Source of the DNA: Tupaia tana
Lineage: Eukaryota; Chordata; Mammalia; Scandentia; Tupaiidae
Assembly (NCBI GenBank): GCA_026018925.1
Contig: JAKSZU010000009.1
Coordinates: 71,412,949-71,476,948, forward strand
Reading direction: 5' to 3'
Length of the DNA: 64,000 nucleotides
Part shown: positions 1 to 11,420 of the stretch, one piece after another
Position numbering within the stretch: the first letter of the stretch is position 1
How the letters are laid out: every line of letters begins with the position of its first letter
The notes under the pieces: model-generated
Told to the model about the DNA's origin: nothing
The model's database searches: none
Seen by the model: only the letters and a program-made list of their open reading frames with translations
Program-made: the position numbers and the translations under genes

Positions 1-904
1 GTAGAGATCTTTGGCATCTTTTGTCAAGTTTATTCCTAGATATAGTATTGGTTTTGCAGTTATTGTAAATGGGATTTCTTTCTTCAATTCTGTCAGTTTG
101 TTCATTGTTGGTGTATAAAAATGTGAAAGATTTTTGTACGTTAATTTTGTATCCTGCCACTTTACTATATTCATTTACCACTTTCAGCAGGCTTTTTTTG
201 TGGGTTCTTTTGGATTTTTATATATAGCATTATATCCTCTGCAAAAAGAGATAACTTCAGTTCTTCTTTTCCTATTTGGATGCCTTTTATTTGACTCTCT
301 TGTCTAATTGCATTGGCTAAATATTCCAGTATTGTGATATAAAGTAATGGAGAAAATGGGCAGCCTTGTTTTGTTGCAGTTTTTAGTGGAAAAGCGTTCA
401 GTTTTTCCCCATTCAGTATGATGTTAGTTATGAGTTTTTCATAGATGGCTTTTATTGTATTGGGGGATGTCCTTTCTCTGCCAATTTTGCTGAGAGTCTT
501 AATCATGAAAGCATGTTATATTTTATCAAATCCTTTTTCTGCATCAATTGATATAACCATATGATTACAAATCCCTTTGTTAATATGATGTATTACATTT
601 ATTGTTCTGTATATGTTGAATCATCCTTGCATCTCTGGAATAAAACCTACTTGGTCATGATGTATAATCTTGTTAATATGTTGTTGAATATGATTTGCTA
701 GTATCTTGTTGAGAATTTTGCATCCATATTCATCTGGGATATGGGCCTGAAGTTTTCTTATTTGTCATGTCCTTGTCTGGTTTTGGAATTAAGGTGATGG
801 AGGCTTCATAGAATGAATTTGGAAGAGTTATTTATTTTTGAATTTTTAGAAATAGTTTAAGGAAAATTGGGGTTAGTTCTTCTTTAAATATTTTGTAGAA
901 TTCA

Positions 905-1146
905 GGGAGCAGCCCTTAGCGTAATGGCTATGTCTCTGGACTCCAACGTAGTCCACCGTGGTTTGAGTCCTGGTGGCTTAAACTCACGCCAGGTGTGTGT
1001 GCATGCATGCCCTAGATCCCAAAACGAGAACAGAGGAGAAGGGATTGTGGTGTGGCCATCCCCCCGGAGGGTGAGTTCTCGCTTTCTGTTTCTCTGTGCC
1101 TTTCTGGTGAGCACATATGTACTTTTTCTAAAAAAAAAAAAAAAAA
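905..1146 (+). mobile_element. tRNA-derived SINE, young type
   Basis: Starts GGGAGCAGCCCTTAGCG, has a box-A-like TTAGCGTAATGG and a box-B-like GGTTTGAGTCC, and ends in a long A run. It lies inside the minus-strand L1 at a point where about 395 bp of L1 is absent. Confidence 0.85.
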
Positions 1147-2212
1147 CTTCTCCAAAATAAAATATATATTTCTTCTTGAATCTTTATTATTTCTTTTCTC
1201 CTGGAATATTTAGGGTTTTTTTGTTGTTGTTTGTTTTGTTTTGTTTTTGTTGTTGTCTTTCTGGTTCCCTGAGATGTGTGTGTCATTATTTGCCACCTTC
1301 CTGCTTGTTTTATTTTGTGGTCACTAATTGCTATGAAATTTGCTCTTATGCCTGCTTTTGCTGCATCCCATAGGTTATAAGCACTTCTTTGCTTGTTATC
1401 ATTAGTTTCTATGAAATTTTTTATTTCAGTTCTAATTTCTTATATAATTGTAAATCATTTAGGAGTAGGTTGTTTAGTCTCCACGTGTTTGTGAATTTTC
1501 AAGGGCTCTTTCTGTAATTGATTTCAAGTTTAATTCCATCAGGGTTGGAAAAGACCCTAGATATAGTTTCCATACCTTTGAATTTGTAAAGGCTTGTTTT
1601 GTGTCTTAGAATGTGGTCAGTCTTTGAAAATGTTCCATGTGGGGTGAGAAAAATGTTTATTTTCTGGTAGTCTGATGAACTACTCTGTAGATGTCTGTCA
1701 AATCCATTTCATGTATGGTATCATTTAGATCTTCTCTCTCTTTATTTTTTGTCTAGATGATGTGTCCAGAGAAGTCAGTGGGGTGTTAAGATCCCCCAGT
1801 TATTGTGTTACAGTTTATTTCTCCCTTGAGATCTAACAGTCTCTCTTTGATGTATTTTGGTGCTCCAGTGTTGGATGCATTGATATTTACAAGTTTTATA
1901 TCTTCTTGGTGAAGAAATCCTTTTAGTACTATATAATGTCCTTCTTTGTCTCTTCTTACATCTTTCATCTTAAAGTCTATTTTGTCTGATACCAGTATCA
2001 TTACTCCATCCTTTCTTTAGTGTCCATTTGCATGGACTATCTTTTTCCAGTCCTTCACTTTCAGTCTATGTATGTCCTTATCAGTGAGATATGTTTCTTT
2101 TAAGCAGATGGCTTCTGTTTTTGTATCCTTTCAGCCAGTCTGTGTCTTTTAATGGGAGAATTTAATCCATTAACACTCAATTTTATTATTAATAATTGTG
2201 GATTTTCCCCTT

Positions 2213-2474
2213 TTTATTTTTTTGAGAGGTTTTTGCTATAGGGCACGTGTGCTCGCCAGACAGACAGAGAGAGACATAGAGACAGAAAGCTAGAAATCAC
2301 CCCCCAGGGGGATTGTCACAGCACAATCCCTTCTCTTCCATTCTCCTCTCGAGATCTTGGGCACACATGCACATGCGCCTGGCGTGAGTTTTAAGCCACC
2401 GGGTCCGGGGCGTGAACCGCAGTCGACTACGTGGGAGTCCAGCAACATAGCCATTACGCTAACTGCTGGTTCCC
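2213..2474 (-). mobile_element. tRNA-derived SINE, young type
   Basis: Reverse orientation: T-rich tail at the left, then the AGAGAGACA-rich body, and the tRNA-like head at the right ending GCTAACTGCTGGTTCC. Inserted in the L1 between ORF1 and ORF2. Confidence 0.85.
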
Positions 2475-3789
2475 CTTGTCATTTTGTTAGCCATTTTCTC
2501 AGTTGTTTTTTGTTCTCCTCTTTCTATTTGTCTCTCTTCTGTTATACTGATACAACACTCCCCTCAGTACTTCCTGTAGAGCTGTTCTATTATTGATGAA
2601 TCCTTTCAGTTTTTGTTTATTTGAGAATACATTTATTTATTCTTTCCATTTGAAGGATAATCTTGCTGGATATAGTATTTTTGGTTGAAATTGTTTTTCT
2701 TTTATTGTTTTAAATACATTTTCCCATTCTTTCCTCGTCTGCATTATTTCAGTTCAGAGGTCTGACGTTAGTTCAATGGAATAATCATTACAAGTAATTT
2801 GTTTCACCTTTGCCATTTTTAGAATATTGTTACTGTCTTTAATATTTACCAATCTGGCTATGATGTGTCGGGGGGATCTTTTCATGTTCACTCTATTTGT
2901 GATCTTTTTTATTTATTGAGTCAGAATTTCTCCATGCTTCTTTATATTTGGAAAAGTTTCAGATAGTATTTCATGAAAGATAATATTTCATTCCAGATAG
3001 TATTTATATGCTTTTAGCAGATTCTTCACCTTCTGGAATAACCATTATGTGGATATTTGGATGTTTCGTAGTGTGTAGAAATTCTTGTATGTTGTTCTCA
3101 TTTTTTGGTGGTTGTTTTTTCTTTCTTTTTAGTGATTTAATCTATGTTGGATTTTGTCTTCAAGGTCAGGAATTCTTTCTTCTGCATGTTCCAATCTGCT
3201 GTTAATGCTTTCTAGGGAGACTTTGATTTCTTGTATTGTATTCTTCATTTCCAGAAATTCTGTTTGATTGTTTTTAGGGTATCTATTTCTTTAAGGAATT
3301 CCTATTTCATGTCCTGAAATGATTTTTCTCATTTCTTGGAACATATTGACTATTTTATCTTGTATCTCATTGAGTTTTGTCACTACAAATATTCAGAATT
3401 CTTGTTCTGACAGTTCTGTGTATTTCTCTGTGCTGTCCACTGTTGGTGAGGGGCTACTACGCTCACCTGGGGGATATTTACCATCTTGTTTTCTCATGTT
3501 TATTCAAAATCTGTGCTAGTTTCTAGTCATCTGATACAGTATTCACTTTTTTCTATTTATGGGAGTAGATTCTGTAGTACTGGTGGAGGAAGTTTCATCC
3601 ATAGTTCCCAGGTGTGTTCCTACTGGAGGGCTCTGTCTCCCAGGTCAGCACAGTCAGGGGTAACTTCAGATGCTTGACTCCTCTGCCAAATGTTCAGCTT
3701 TTGATAAGGTGGTAGCAAGCTAAGTAGATATAGCTTGTCAAGTCACGTGCTGCATTTTGTGTACCAAAAATCCCAACATAGCTCCTTGG

Positions 3790-4060
3790 CCCTGAGCATG
3801 GACTCACCCAAGGAGGCCTGCCCAGACCAGAGTTAAGTATCCGGTGAGCAGTGGGCAGGGCAAGCCCAGGCCACCAGAGTGGTTGGTGATGGTGTGCTGA
3901 AAGTCCCAAAGTTGTGCCTAAACCCTGAGCATGTGCTTATCCAAGGTGGTCTGCCCATCAGGTAGTGGGCAGGGCAAGCCCAGCCAGCTAGAGCAGTGGG
4001 CAACGGTTTGCAGAAAGTCCCTAAGTTGCTCACAAGCAATGAGCACAGGCTTACCCTAAG
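3790..4060 (-). repeat. Tandem units in L1 5' UTR
   Basis: Within the L1 5' UTR a block beginning with a CCTGAGCATG-like motif occurs at 3790 and 3923 and again as CAATGAGCAC at 4037, spacing 133 and 114 bp. The blocks share GTGGGCAGGGCAAGCCCAG and AGTCCC(T/A)AAGTTG. This looks like the monomer-type 5' UTR known from mouse L1, where each monomer adds promoter activity. The first unit carries about 19 extra bases. Confidence 0.7.
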
Positions 4061-4145
4061 TCAAAGGAATTTGAATTGCAGAAGTTAAACTTTATGAAAA
4101 AAGAATTAGAGCTGTTTTCTGTTTGTTTCAGTTCTTTTTTTAAGA

Positions 4146-4215
4146 ATTTATTATTATTATTTCAATTTTGCTATAAGGAACATGCACTCACCTGAAAGAG
4201 ACAGACATACAGACA

Positions 4216-4251
<36 letters not shown>

Positions 4252-4362
4252 TAGAGAGAGAGAGAGAAAGTAAGAAAGCAAGCCACCAGGTCTAGGACTT
4301 GAACCATGGTTGGCCATGTGAGAGTCTCGTACCTTAACCACCATAGCACCTGCTGGACCCAA
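4146..4362 (-). mobile_element. tRNA-derived SINE, older short type
   Basis: Reverse orientation, with head TGCTGG(A)CCC and box B as GGACTTGAACCATGG reversed. It belongs to an older subfamily ending in GGTGGC-type heads. A (CA)n run of about 30 bp (4219-4249) has grown in its TC-rich part. Confidence 0.75.
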
Positions 4363-4549
4363 GTTTGTTTTAGTTTTAAAAGTTTGATTTTTGAATAAAT
4401 CCTGAGGATACTTACAGCCTAAGGCTATTAAAGTTTATTCTCAAGTACAAGTATTTTTGCAATAATATACTGTATTATATAGCAACAGTTCACAGACTAT
4501 GGTCCCTGGGCCAGAGGCATCAGCATCACTTGTTAAAAGTACAAAATCT

Positions 4550-4769
4550 GGCCCAGGCTTGTGGCTTAGTTGGTACCAAACTGAACTCTAGTGCTAGAAT
4601 ATACATGGCTAACTGACCATGGATTTGGATCCTTGGGTCAGCCTGAAAACATGTTTGGTTCCTAGAATCCTGGAGAGCTGGAAAGCTGAAGATACTCTAT
4701 AGAGAGTGCCACCTACCTTCCTGTTCATATACTCTCAATCATGAATTAAATAAACAGATAGATAATATA
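4550..4769 (+). mobile_element. Diverged tRNA-like SINE
   Basis: GGCCCAGGCTTGTGGCTTAG start with a later GGATTTGGATCC box-B-like motif, ending AATAAATAAACAGATAG. Strongly diverged from the others and possibly a different family. Confidence 0.45.
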
Positions 4770-4770
4770 T

Positions 4771-4994
4771 TTAGGTTTTTGTCATAGGGCATATGTCTTC
4801 ACTGGAGAAAGACAGAGAGAGGGGATGGGAGAAATCACCCTCTCCCCTGGAGGATGGCTGTGCTGTAATCCCTTCTCTTTTATTCTCCCCTTGGGACCCT
4901 GGGCACACATACACAAACTGCCAGGACTGGGACTTGAACTGCAATGAGCCATGTGGAAGTCCAGCACCTCAACCAACCAAATCACCTGCTGCCT
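4771..4994 (-). mobile_element. tRNA-derived SINE, intermediate age
   Basis: Reverse copy beginning AGGTTTTTGTCATAGGGC and ending CACCTGCTGCC, placed directly after the preceding SINE tail. Confidence 0.75.
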
Positions 4995-5257
4995 CTATAT
5001 AAATATAGTGTTGAAAGTACAAAAGATTAGATCCTTTTCCGAAACTTACTCAATCAGAAACTCTAAGCTGTTGTCCAGAAATCTATGTTTTAATAAGACT
5101 CCAGGTTATTTTGATGCATACTCAAATTGTGATATGAAATATTTCCATATGATATTAATGTAGATTGAAGATGTCTGCATGATGAAGTTAGAGCTAGGTT
5201 TTCCACCTAAAATGAGCCAACACCAATTGGTGAGAAGAAAAGAGAGAATGACAGAGA

Positions 5258-5643
5258 TGTATTAATCTGCTAGGACTGTGGATTCCATAACAAAGTACCA
5301 AAGACTGTGTGACATAACAGAGATTTAATTTCTCACAGTTCTGGTGGCTAGAAAGTCTGAGATCAAGGTTCTAGCAGAGTTCAGCTTCTAGTGAGGCTTC
5401 ACTTCCTGGATTGCAGATAGCCATTTATCCTCACATGGCCTTTCCTCTGAGAGTACATGGAGAAAGAGAGGGCTCTCTGGTGTATATTCTTCTAAGGACA
5501 CTAATCCTGTCATATTAGGTCCCACATTTGTGACCTCATTTAATCGTAATTACTTCTATGAAGGCCTTTTTCTAAACACAGTTACATTGGGAATTGGGAC
5601 TTCAAGAAATGAAAAGGAGGACACCAACCCTGAGTCCATAACA
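5258..5643 (+). mobile_element. MaLR-type (MLT1-like) solo LTR fossil
   Basis: An ERVL-MaLR long terminal repeat of about 386 bp with TG...CA ends. It shows the familiar openings TGTATTAATCTGCTAGG and TCTCACAGTTCTGG, and the closing GAGTCCATAACA. No internal region is attached. Possible flanking 5-bp repeat AGAGA/GGAGA. Old, from early placental evolution by family. Confidence 0.75.
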
Positions 5644-6798
5644 GGAGATTAACAAGTTAATCATTGATTTGGGTAGCTGATTAGAGGTTTCCTGCACTAT
5701 CTACCCCTTCTGGGTTGAAATTTGGGGTTGTAGGTGGTGTCAAGGAAGTAAAATAAAACAAGAATTAATTTTGGGGAGAAGATTCAGATTAGAGAATATC
5801 CATGTCTTGCTTTGCAGAATGTAGCCCAGGACAACTGCAAGTCTTATAGAGAGGACTCAGGTCCAGAGTGATAGAGGAACAGTGGAGTCATAATACTTCA
5901 GAGAAATATTTTATCAAATGGGCCTAATAAAAAAGTCCTTTTCATTCCAGCAGCAGGCACTGTGATTAGAGTTCATACTCAGCATATACACAAAGGACAC
6001 ATAAAGCCTAATAAAGAGCCAGTCAACTTGAAGGGGCCTCACAGTTGGGAAAAAAGGGATATAGACTAGTAAGGAGTGCTGTAAGCAAAAGTAAATGCTG
6101 GTGCCATTAGCATCTAGACCATATCAAAGGGAGAGAGTGTATGTTAATATATCCGAGGACTAGACCTTCAAGCTTCTCAATAGAAGCCAGCATTACACAG
6201 ACAACCAAACACCCTTCTCCACCATGATCTATAATGCTACCACTTTTAGACCTTGTAAAATCTCTCAGGGAAAAGTAGAGAAGGAAGGACAGAGTCTTTA
6301 ACTGACTATGTTTAAATTCTAAATAAAAAGAACTTTGTAGTGACTAATTTGTTGTTGTTCTTAGGCAGAAAAAGAGCTCAGTCATTAAAATGAGTTGTAC
6401 AAATGAAAGAAGATATCCATTTTTAAACCTGAATTTTAAGCTGAAAATAATCAACTACTACATAGAAGTAGTAGCAATAGCAGATAGAGTAATACACTCT
6501 CCAGAAGGTGAATAAATGCTGGGCTTCACAAGCAACTGAAATAATTGTCACATGAATATACAGTAGCCAATCACTGCATTTTTGTCAAGAGAATAATGCA
6601 ATTTGAACATATAATTGCAAGTTTCCTTTCAGTTTTGCCTCTCACCTGGACTGTTATCAGCAATTTCAGTTTTACAGAAATAGGTACTACATAGTACATT
6701 ATTTATTTATTTACTTTTAGTTGTCAGGAACTACCAGGAGAATATGCTGACATTGCATACACATTTATGATTTGTAATTCAGACACACACACAAACAC
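5644..6798. other. No recognised content
   Basis: AT-rich unique sequence without a sustained open frame, recognisable repeat or RNA gene. Short A-rich and TTTA runs only. Confidence 0.4.
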
Positions 6799-7241
6799 AG
6801 AGTCATGCATCACTTAACAAAGAGGATATGTTCTGAGAAATGTGTCATCAGGCAATTTCATCATTGCACAAATATCAGAATATACTTACACAAATCTAGA
6901 TGGTATAGCCTAGACTACATGGTATAACCTGCACAGCATGTTATTGCACTGAATATTATAGGCAATTATAACATAATGATAAGTATTTGTGTATCTAAAC
7001 ATAGAAAAGATAAAGTAAAAATAAGGGAAAATAGATAAAAATTGTACACCCATATAAGGCACTTAACCAAGAATGGAGCTTTCAGAGTGGAATTTGCTCT
7101 GTGTGGGTCAGTGAGTGAGCAGTGAGTGAATATGAAGGCCTAGAAGATTACTGTATACCACTTTAGAATTTATAAATATTGTACACTTAGGATACACTAA
7201 ACATATACAAAATTTATTTCTTTAATCAAAATTGACCTTCA

Positions 7242-7442
7242 GGGCCAGTAGGTGGTGTGGTGGTTAAGATGCTGGCCTCCCACATGGCTGACCACAGTTT
7301 GAGTCCTGGACCTGGCAGCTTGCTTTCTCACTTTATCTCTCTGTCTCTATTTCTCTCTCAGGTAAGCACATATAACAAATTAAAAATAATATAATAATAA
7401 ACAAAATAAAATAAATAATTCTTTAGAAAAATTGTTTTTAAC
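7242..7442 (+). mobile_element. tRNA-derived SINE, older short type
   Basis: Head GGGCCAGTAGGTGGTGTGG, box B as GTTTGAGTCC, TC-rich part and an AT-rich tail. Flanked by a 9-bp TSD ATTGACCTT (7231-7239 and 7443-7451), which confirms retroposition into the Tigger element. Confidence 0.85.
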
Positions 7443-7487
7443 ATTGACCTTAGCTTATTGTAAAAAAATTTACTTTATAAACTCTTA

Positions 7488-7755
7488 ATTTTTTTTTTTG
7501 GAGAGGTTTTTTATTGCTATAGGGCGCGTGCGCTCACCAGACAGACAGAGAGAGACAGAGAGACAGAAAGTGAGAAATCACCCCCTAGGGGGGATGGCCA
7601 CGCTGCAATCCCTTCTCCTCCATTCTCCTCTTGGGATCTTGGGCACGCACGCACACGCGCCCAGCATGAGTTTTAAGCCACCGGGTCCGGGACGTGAACC
7701 GCGATTGACTACGTGGGAGTCCAGAGACATAGCCATTATGCTAACTGCTGGTCCC
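7488..7755 (-). mobile_element. tRNA-derived SINE, young type
   Basis: Full-length reverse copy with CpG-rich head. TSD TAAACTCTT at 7478-7486 and 7756-7764. Confidence 0.9.
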
Positions 7756-7940
7756 TAAACTCTTCATTTTTTAACCTTTGACTCTTTTATAGTAAGTAAC
7801 AGCTTAAAACACAAGCACATGAAAGTATGTGTACAGTTATACAAAAACATTTTCACATTTTTAAAAAACATTTTCTTTATGTCCTTAGTCTATAAGCTTT
7901 TAAGTATTTTTTAAAAATTATATACATATATTACTTTTTT

Positions 7941-8234
7941 AAAAGAGGTTTTTGCCTTAGGGCACATGTGCTCACCAGAGAGAGACAGAGAGAGAGAGAG
8001 AGAGAAAGCAAGAGAGAGAGAGAAAGAGACAGAGATTGAGACAGTGAGAGGGAAAGTGGGAAATCACCTTCCCAGGGGGGATAGATATGCTGCAATCCCC
8101 CATTCCATTCTCTTCTCAGGATCTTGGACACGCATGCACACTAGCCAGCATGTGTTTCAAGTCACTGGGTCCGGGACTCAAACTGCAGTTGGCCATGTGG
8201 GAGTCCAGTGATGTAATTGCTATGCCATCGACTT
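7941..8234 (-). mobile_element. tRNA-derived SINE with GA expansion
   Basis: Reverse copy. Its AGAGAGACA part has grown into a GA/GAAA-rich tract (7978-8050). Head ends near TGCTATGCCATCGAC. Confidence 0.8.
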
Positions 8235-8239
8235 TTTAC

Positions 8240-8499
8240 ATTAAAAAAAAAATTGCAAGAAGGTGCATTCACCTGGAGAGAGACAGGGAGACAGTGAAAG
8301 GAAAAGCAAGAAAGCACCGTCCATTGGGCATGATCATACTGTAATCCTTTCTTCCCCATTTTTCCCTCCTTTTGGGATTTTGGAAATGTACACATATGAG
8401 CCCAGAGTGTTTTCCAACTCCCTGGATCTAGGATATAAGCCATGCAGCAGGCTATGTGGAATCCAGGTGTCTTAACCACCAGGCCATGGGATGGCCCTG
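8240..8499 (-). mobile_element. tRNA-derived SINE, older
   Basis: Reverse copy with T/A tail at left, AGAGAGACAGGGAGACA body, and a head that reads GGGCCATCCCATGGCCTGG on the minus strand. It lies back to back with the preceding SINE. Confidence 0.75.
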
Positions 8500-8550
8500 T
8501 TTTTTTGTTTTGTTTTTCTTTTTAAAATTTTTGTTAAAATATAAGATATA

Positions 8551-8785
8551 GGGCCAGCAGGTGGCTTGGAGGCTAAGGTCCCATGTGGCTGACTGAGCTT
8601 GAAAACTATGCTGGGCACATGTGCATGTATGCCCAAAGTCCTGAGAGGAGAATGGAGGAGAGAGAATGGTGGCATGGCCATCCTTCCCTTGGGGTGATTT
8701 CTCACCTTCTCTATTTGTCTCTCTTTGTCTCTATCTCTCTCTGACTAGTGCATGTGCCCTAGAGCAAAGACGAAACAAAACAAAG
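8551..8785 (+). mobile_element. tRNA-derived SINE, older
   Basis: Forward copy starting GGGCCAGCAGGTGGCTTGG and ending in a CAAAACAAAG tail. It is the fifth SINE in the same Tigger element. Confidence 0.8.
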
Positions 8786-9303
8786 ACACAAATGCATACA
8801 GGGCTACATAAGGTCAGGAACATAAGTATCACTGGTCTTCCACCCTCACATCATTGGACCACTGGAAGGGCCATGATATGTAAAGCTATACAATGTTAAA
8901 TCAAGCAGAAGAGAAAATAATGGAATCAAGAGACATGGCAAACACAAGACATGGCTGCTGCTGGCATAACAAAGCATACTATATTACAGTAAATTTATTT
9001 TTTAAGTAGAAGAAGTACACTCTAAATAGTATAGTATAGTAAATATATAAACCAGTAATTTACTTGTTTATTATCAGTTATTATTTACTAAACATAATTG
9101 TGCATGCCATACTTTTATACTACTGTGACCACAGTAGGTTCGTTTATATTGGCATCACCACAAACAAGTGAGTAATGCTTTGACCTTAGGATGGCTACAA
9201 TGTCACTAGACAATAGGAAATTTTCAGCTCTACTATAATTTTACAAGACCACCATTGTATATGTGGTCTGTCACTGACCAAAATGTCGTTACGGGGTGCA
9301 TGA

Positions 9304-9306
<3 letters not shown>

Positions 9307-9343
<37 letters not shown>

Positions 9344-9345
9344 AT
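9307..9345. repeat. (TG)n microsatellite
   Basis: About 15 TG units between the ends of two Tigger-type elements. Confidence 0.95.
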
Positions 9346-9346
9346 G

Positions 9347-9698
9347 ATGGTCCCTGACTTAGGATGATTTATCTTTAACATTTTTTTTTTACTTTATGGT
9401 GGTATAAAAATAAACATTATACCATATACTGAATATACATTCAGTAGAAACTACTTTGAATTTTGATTAAAACTTCTTTATCATAACATTGTTTTAAAAT
9501 AGGCTTTGTATTAGATGACTTTGCCCAATTGAAGGTTAATACAATGTAAGTGTTTTGATTATGTTTGATGTAGGCTAAGCTAAACTATAATATGATGTTC
9601 AATAGACTAGTTGCATTGAATGTATTTTGATTTATGATATTTTCAACTCATGATGAACTTAGTTAAACATAACTTCACTGCAAATTGAGGAACACGTA
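9347..9698 (+). mobile_element. Tigger-type MITE, probably MER44-like
   Basis: Left end ATGGTCCCTGACTTAGGATG and right end near TTGAGGAACACG are degenerate inverted repeats. Internal AGGCTTTGTATTAGATGA and GATGTTCAATAGACTAG match the Tigger-derived repeat whose ends read CGACTTACGATGG. Subfamily assignment is from memory. Confidence 0.6.
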
Positions 9699-10215
9699 TA
9701 TACACAAATGTATACAAACATATATAAGCAATTTATGTAATTTAATGACCAAAAGTCACATATTGCAAAGGTTTCTAAACAACTAATAACAGTAATTTTT
9801 AGTTTTCAAGAATATCATAAACTCCATCAACATTCCTTTGTCCAGTCTCTTTCCAAGGCCTTCAGAGACTAAGCAATCATTTGTAAGATTGGGTATGAAG
9901 TCACCTCTGGCTTAACCTCAAACCAGTTTCAAGGCACATCGGACCTAATTGGTCTCCATAGATTTGTACCTAAGTGGCAAACCAACCAACAAAATGAAAG
10001 GGAATTCATATTTACTTACTGGATTTTCTTACTAGGGACCAATTTTTAAAAACATTGATTGATTCAATTGCTGGATATTACATGCATATCTTGAAAATTA
10101 TTTTGTGTGCTATAGAGATGTACAAAGACTGAATGTAAATAACAAATTATAAAACAAAAGAGCCTTTTATTTGTAAATAAATTCATACTTAAAGAAACAA
10201 AAATAAAATCGTCCA
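9699..10215. other. No recognised content
   Basis: AT-rich stretch with no supportable gene or repeat. Confidence 0.4.
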
Positions 10216-11420
10216 AAGAATTTTCCTCAAGATGTAGTCTTCATTGATGAGTTTTGATTGATCCAATTTTTCCTATGATGATTGTAAAATGACGATTTTA
10301 CAGCTCCAATACTCCTTATCAGCATTGTATTTTAAGTAAGAGCCCTTCTCCTAGGTTTATTTGCCTGTTTAATCTTATGCATGTATCTATTGTTAATATT
10401 TTATTCCTTTTGCTTTGTATTTGTTCTCTCTCTATATATATATATCTATATCTGTCTATATACATATGCATGATTTCACATTTTTCTGAACTATTCAAGG
10501 TTAAATTATATGCACCATGGTCCTAATAATACAGTACTTTTATCGAATATATCTTTCATATTTAAATTTTTTGGCATTTTCCCCTTCCCATCGAGGATCT
10601 AGTCCAGGACCTAGTATCACATCTAGTTGTCATCACTTCTTGGCTCCTGTGATGTGAAACAATTACATAGCCTTTCTTTGCTTTTTGAGCATATGGTCAA
10701 AGTATTGCCCAAATTCTGCAAGGTACGATTCTTATTTTTTCTCCTCTGTAACTAATAAGCAGTCTGTGAGGAGTGACTTTGAGACTATGCAAATATCATG
10801 CTCATCATAATTTTCCTCAAGATGTATTCTTCATTGATGATTCTTGATTGATCCTATTTTTCCTATGATGATTGTAAAATGACAATTTTATAGCTCCAAT
10901 ACTCCTTATTAGCATTGTATTTTAAGTAAGAGCCCTTCCCCTAAGTTTATTTGCCTATTCATCTATTGTCAGTACAGATTCATGAGTTCTTATATTTCAA
11001 CAGTTTACTTGATCATTTTGGTACTTATGTTTCTCAGATTTGGCCAATGGGAACATTTTAAAAGATCTGTTATTTGTATTCTTGTGACATGTTTCCAAGA
11101 ATATAATAGTATTATTGTATTTTTGGTGTAACAAGATGGTCCAGGCTCATCTTGTGTCACCCTACCACAGCCCTGTAAGCATCCATTTCCTCAAATATCC
11201 CTGAGAAACATATATTCATTTCTATAGTTGTCTTACATATGTTAATCAGGGTTATGGTCTTAGGAGTTAGTCATTATGTTATCCGTCTATTTTCCCCCCA
11301 TATTTTCACATTTTGGTGACATTCAAGCAAGAATGAATCTCTCTCACTGGGTGGAAAGAGGCATTAACTTGGAACTTCCCCACCAAAAATGTTCTTCTCA
11401 TTATGTTACATAGATTGAAT
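10216..11420 (-). mobile_element. Ancient L1M 3' UTR fragment
   Basis: In reverse orientation this reads like the L1MB/MC/MD 3' UTR. Landmarks on the plus strand are GGATCTAGTCCAGGACC, AACTAATAAGCAGTCTGTG, TTTGGCCAATGGGAACATTT and GGTCCAGGCTCATCTTGTG, in the order expected for that UTR. One 157-bp segment occurs twice (10218-10376 and 10810-10966). Confidence 0.65.

Larger units (their letters stand above)
1..4060 (-). mobile_element. L1 LINE, 3' part cut by window edge
   Basis: This is an L1 retrotransposon read on the minus strand: 5' UTR (about 4060-3440), ORF1 (about 3430-2480), then ORF2 running off the window at base 1. ORF2 is seen as an endonuclease-region peptide (1786-2001, with a HQEDIKLVNI stretch) and a reverse-transcriptase peptide (171-506). 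The RT box reads FAEDIML where a working L1 has FADD, so the second catalytic aspartate is changed. The frames are broken many times. SINEs sit at 905-1146 and 2213-2474. Compared with the sister copy at 16-22 kb, about 395 bp of ORF2 is missing where the first SINE lies. The 5' UTR is partly repeated (see 3790-4060). Inactive. Confidence 0.9.
6799..9308 (+). mobile_element. Tigger2/MER2-like DNA transposon with nested SINEs
   Basis: A pogo/Tigger-type non-autonomous element. The left terminus AGTCATGCATCACTTAAC and the right terminus GGGGTGCATGACTA are inverted copies of each other, and the interior has the MER2 hallmarks CTAGATGGTATAGCC and GTATTTGTGTATCTAAAC. About 1.2 kb is transposon; the rest is five SINEs (7242-8785). 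A longer central part than plain MER2 suggests a Tigger2 internal-deletion derivative. No transposase frame is left. Confidence 0.8.

Noticed and set aside
7498-7758. Recurrent 60-108-codon frames with a PLGILGTHAHAP-like or SLDSHVV-like stretch
   Set aside because: These are all translations of the tRNA-derived SINE in one or the other strand, not proteins.
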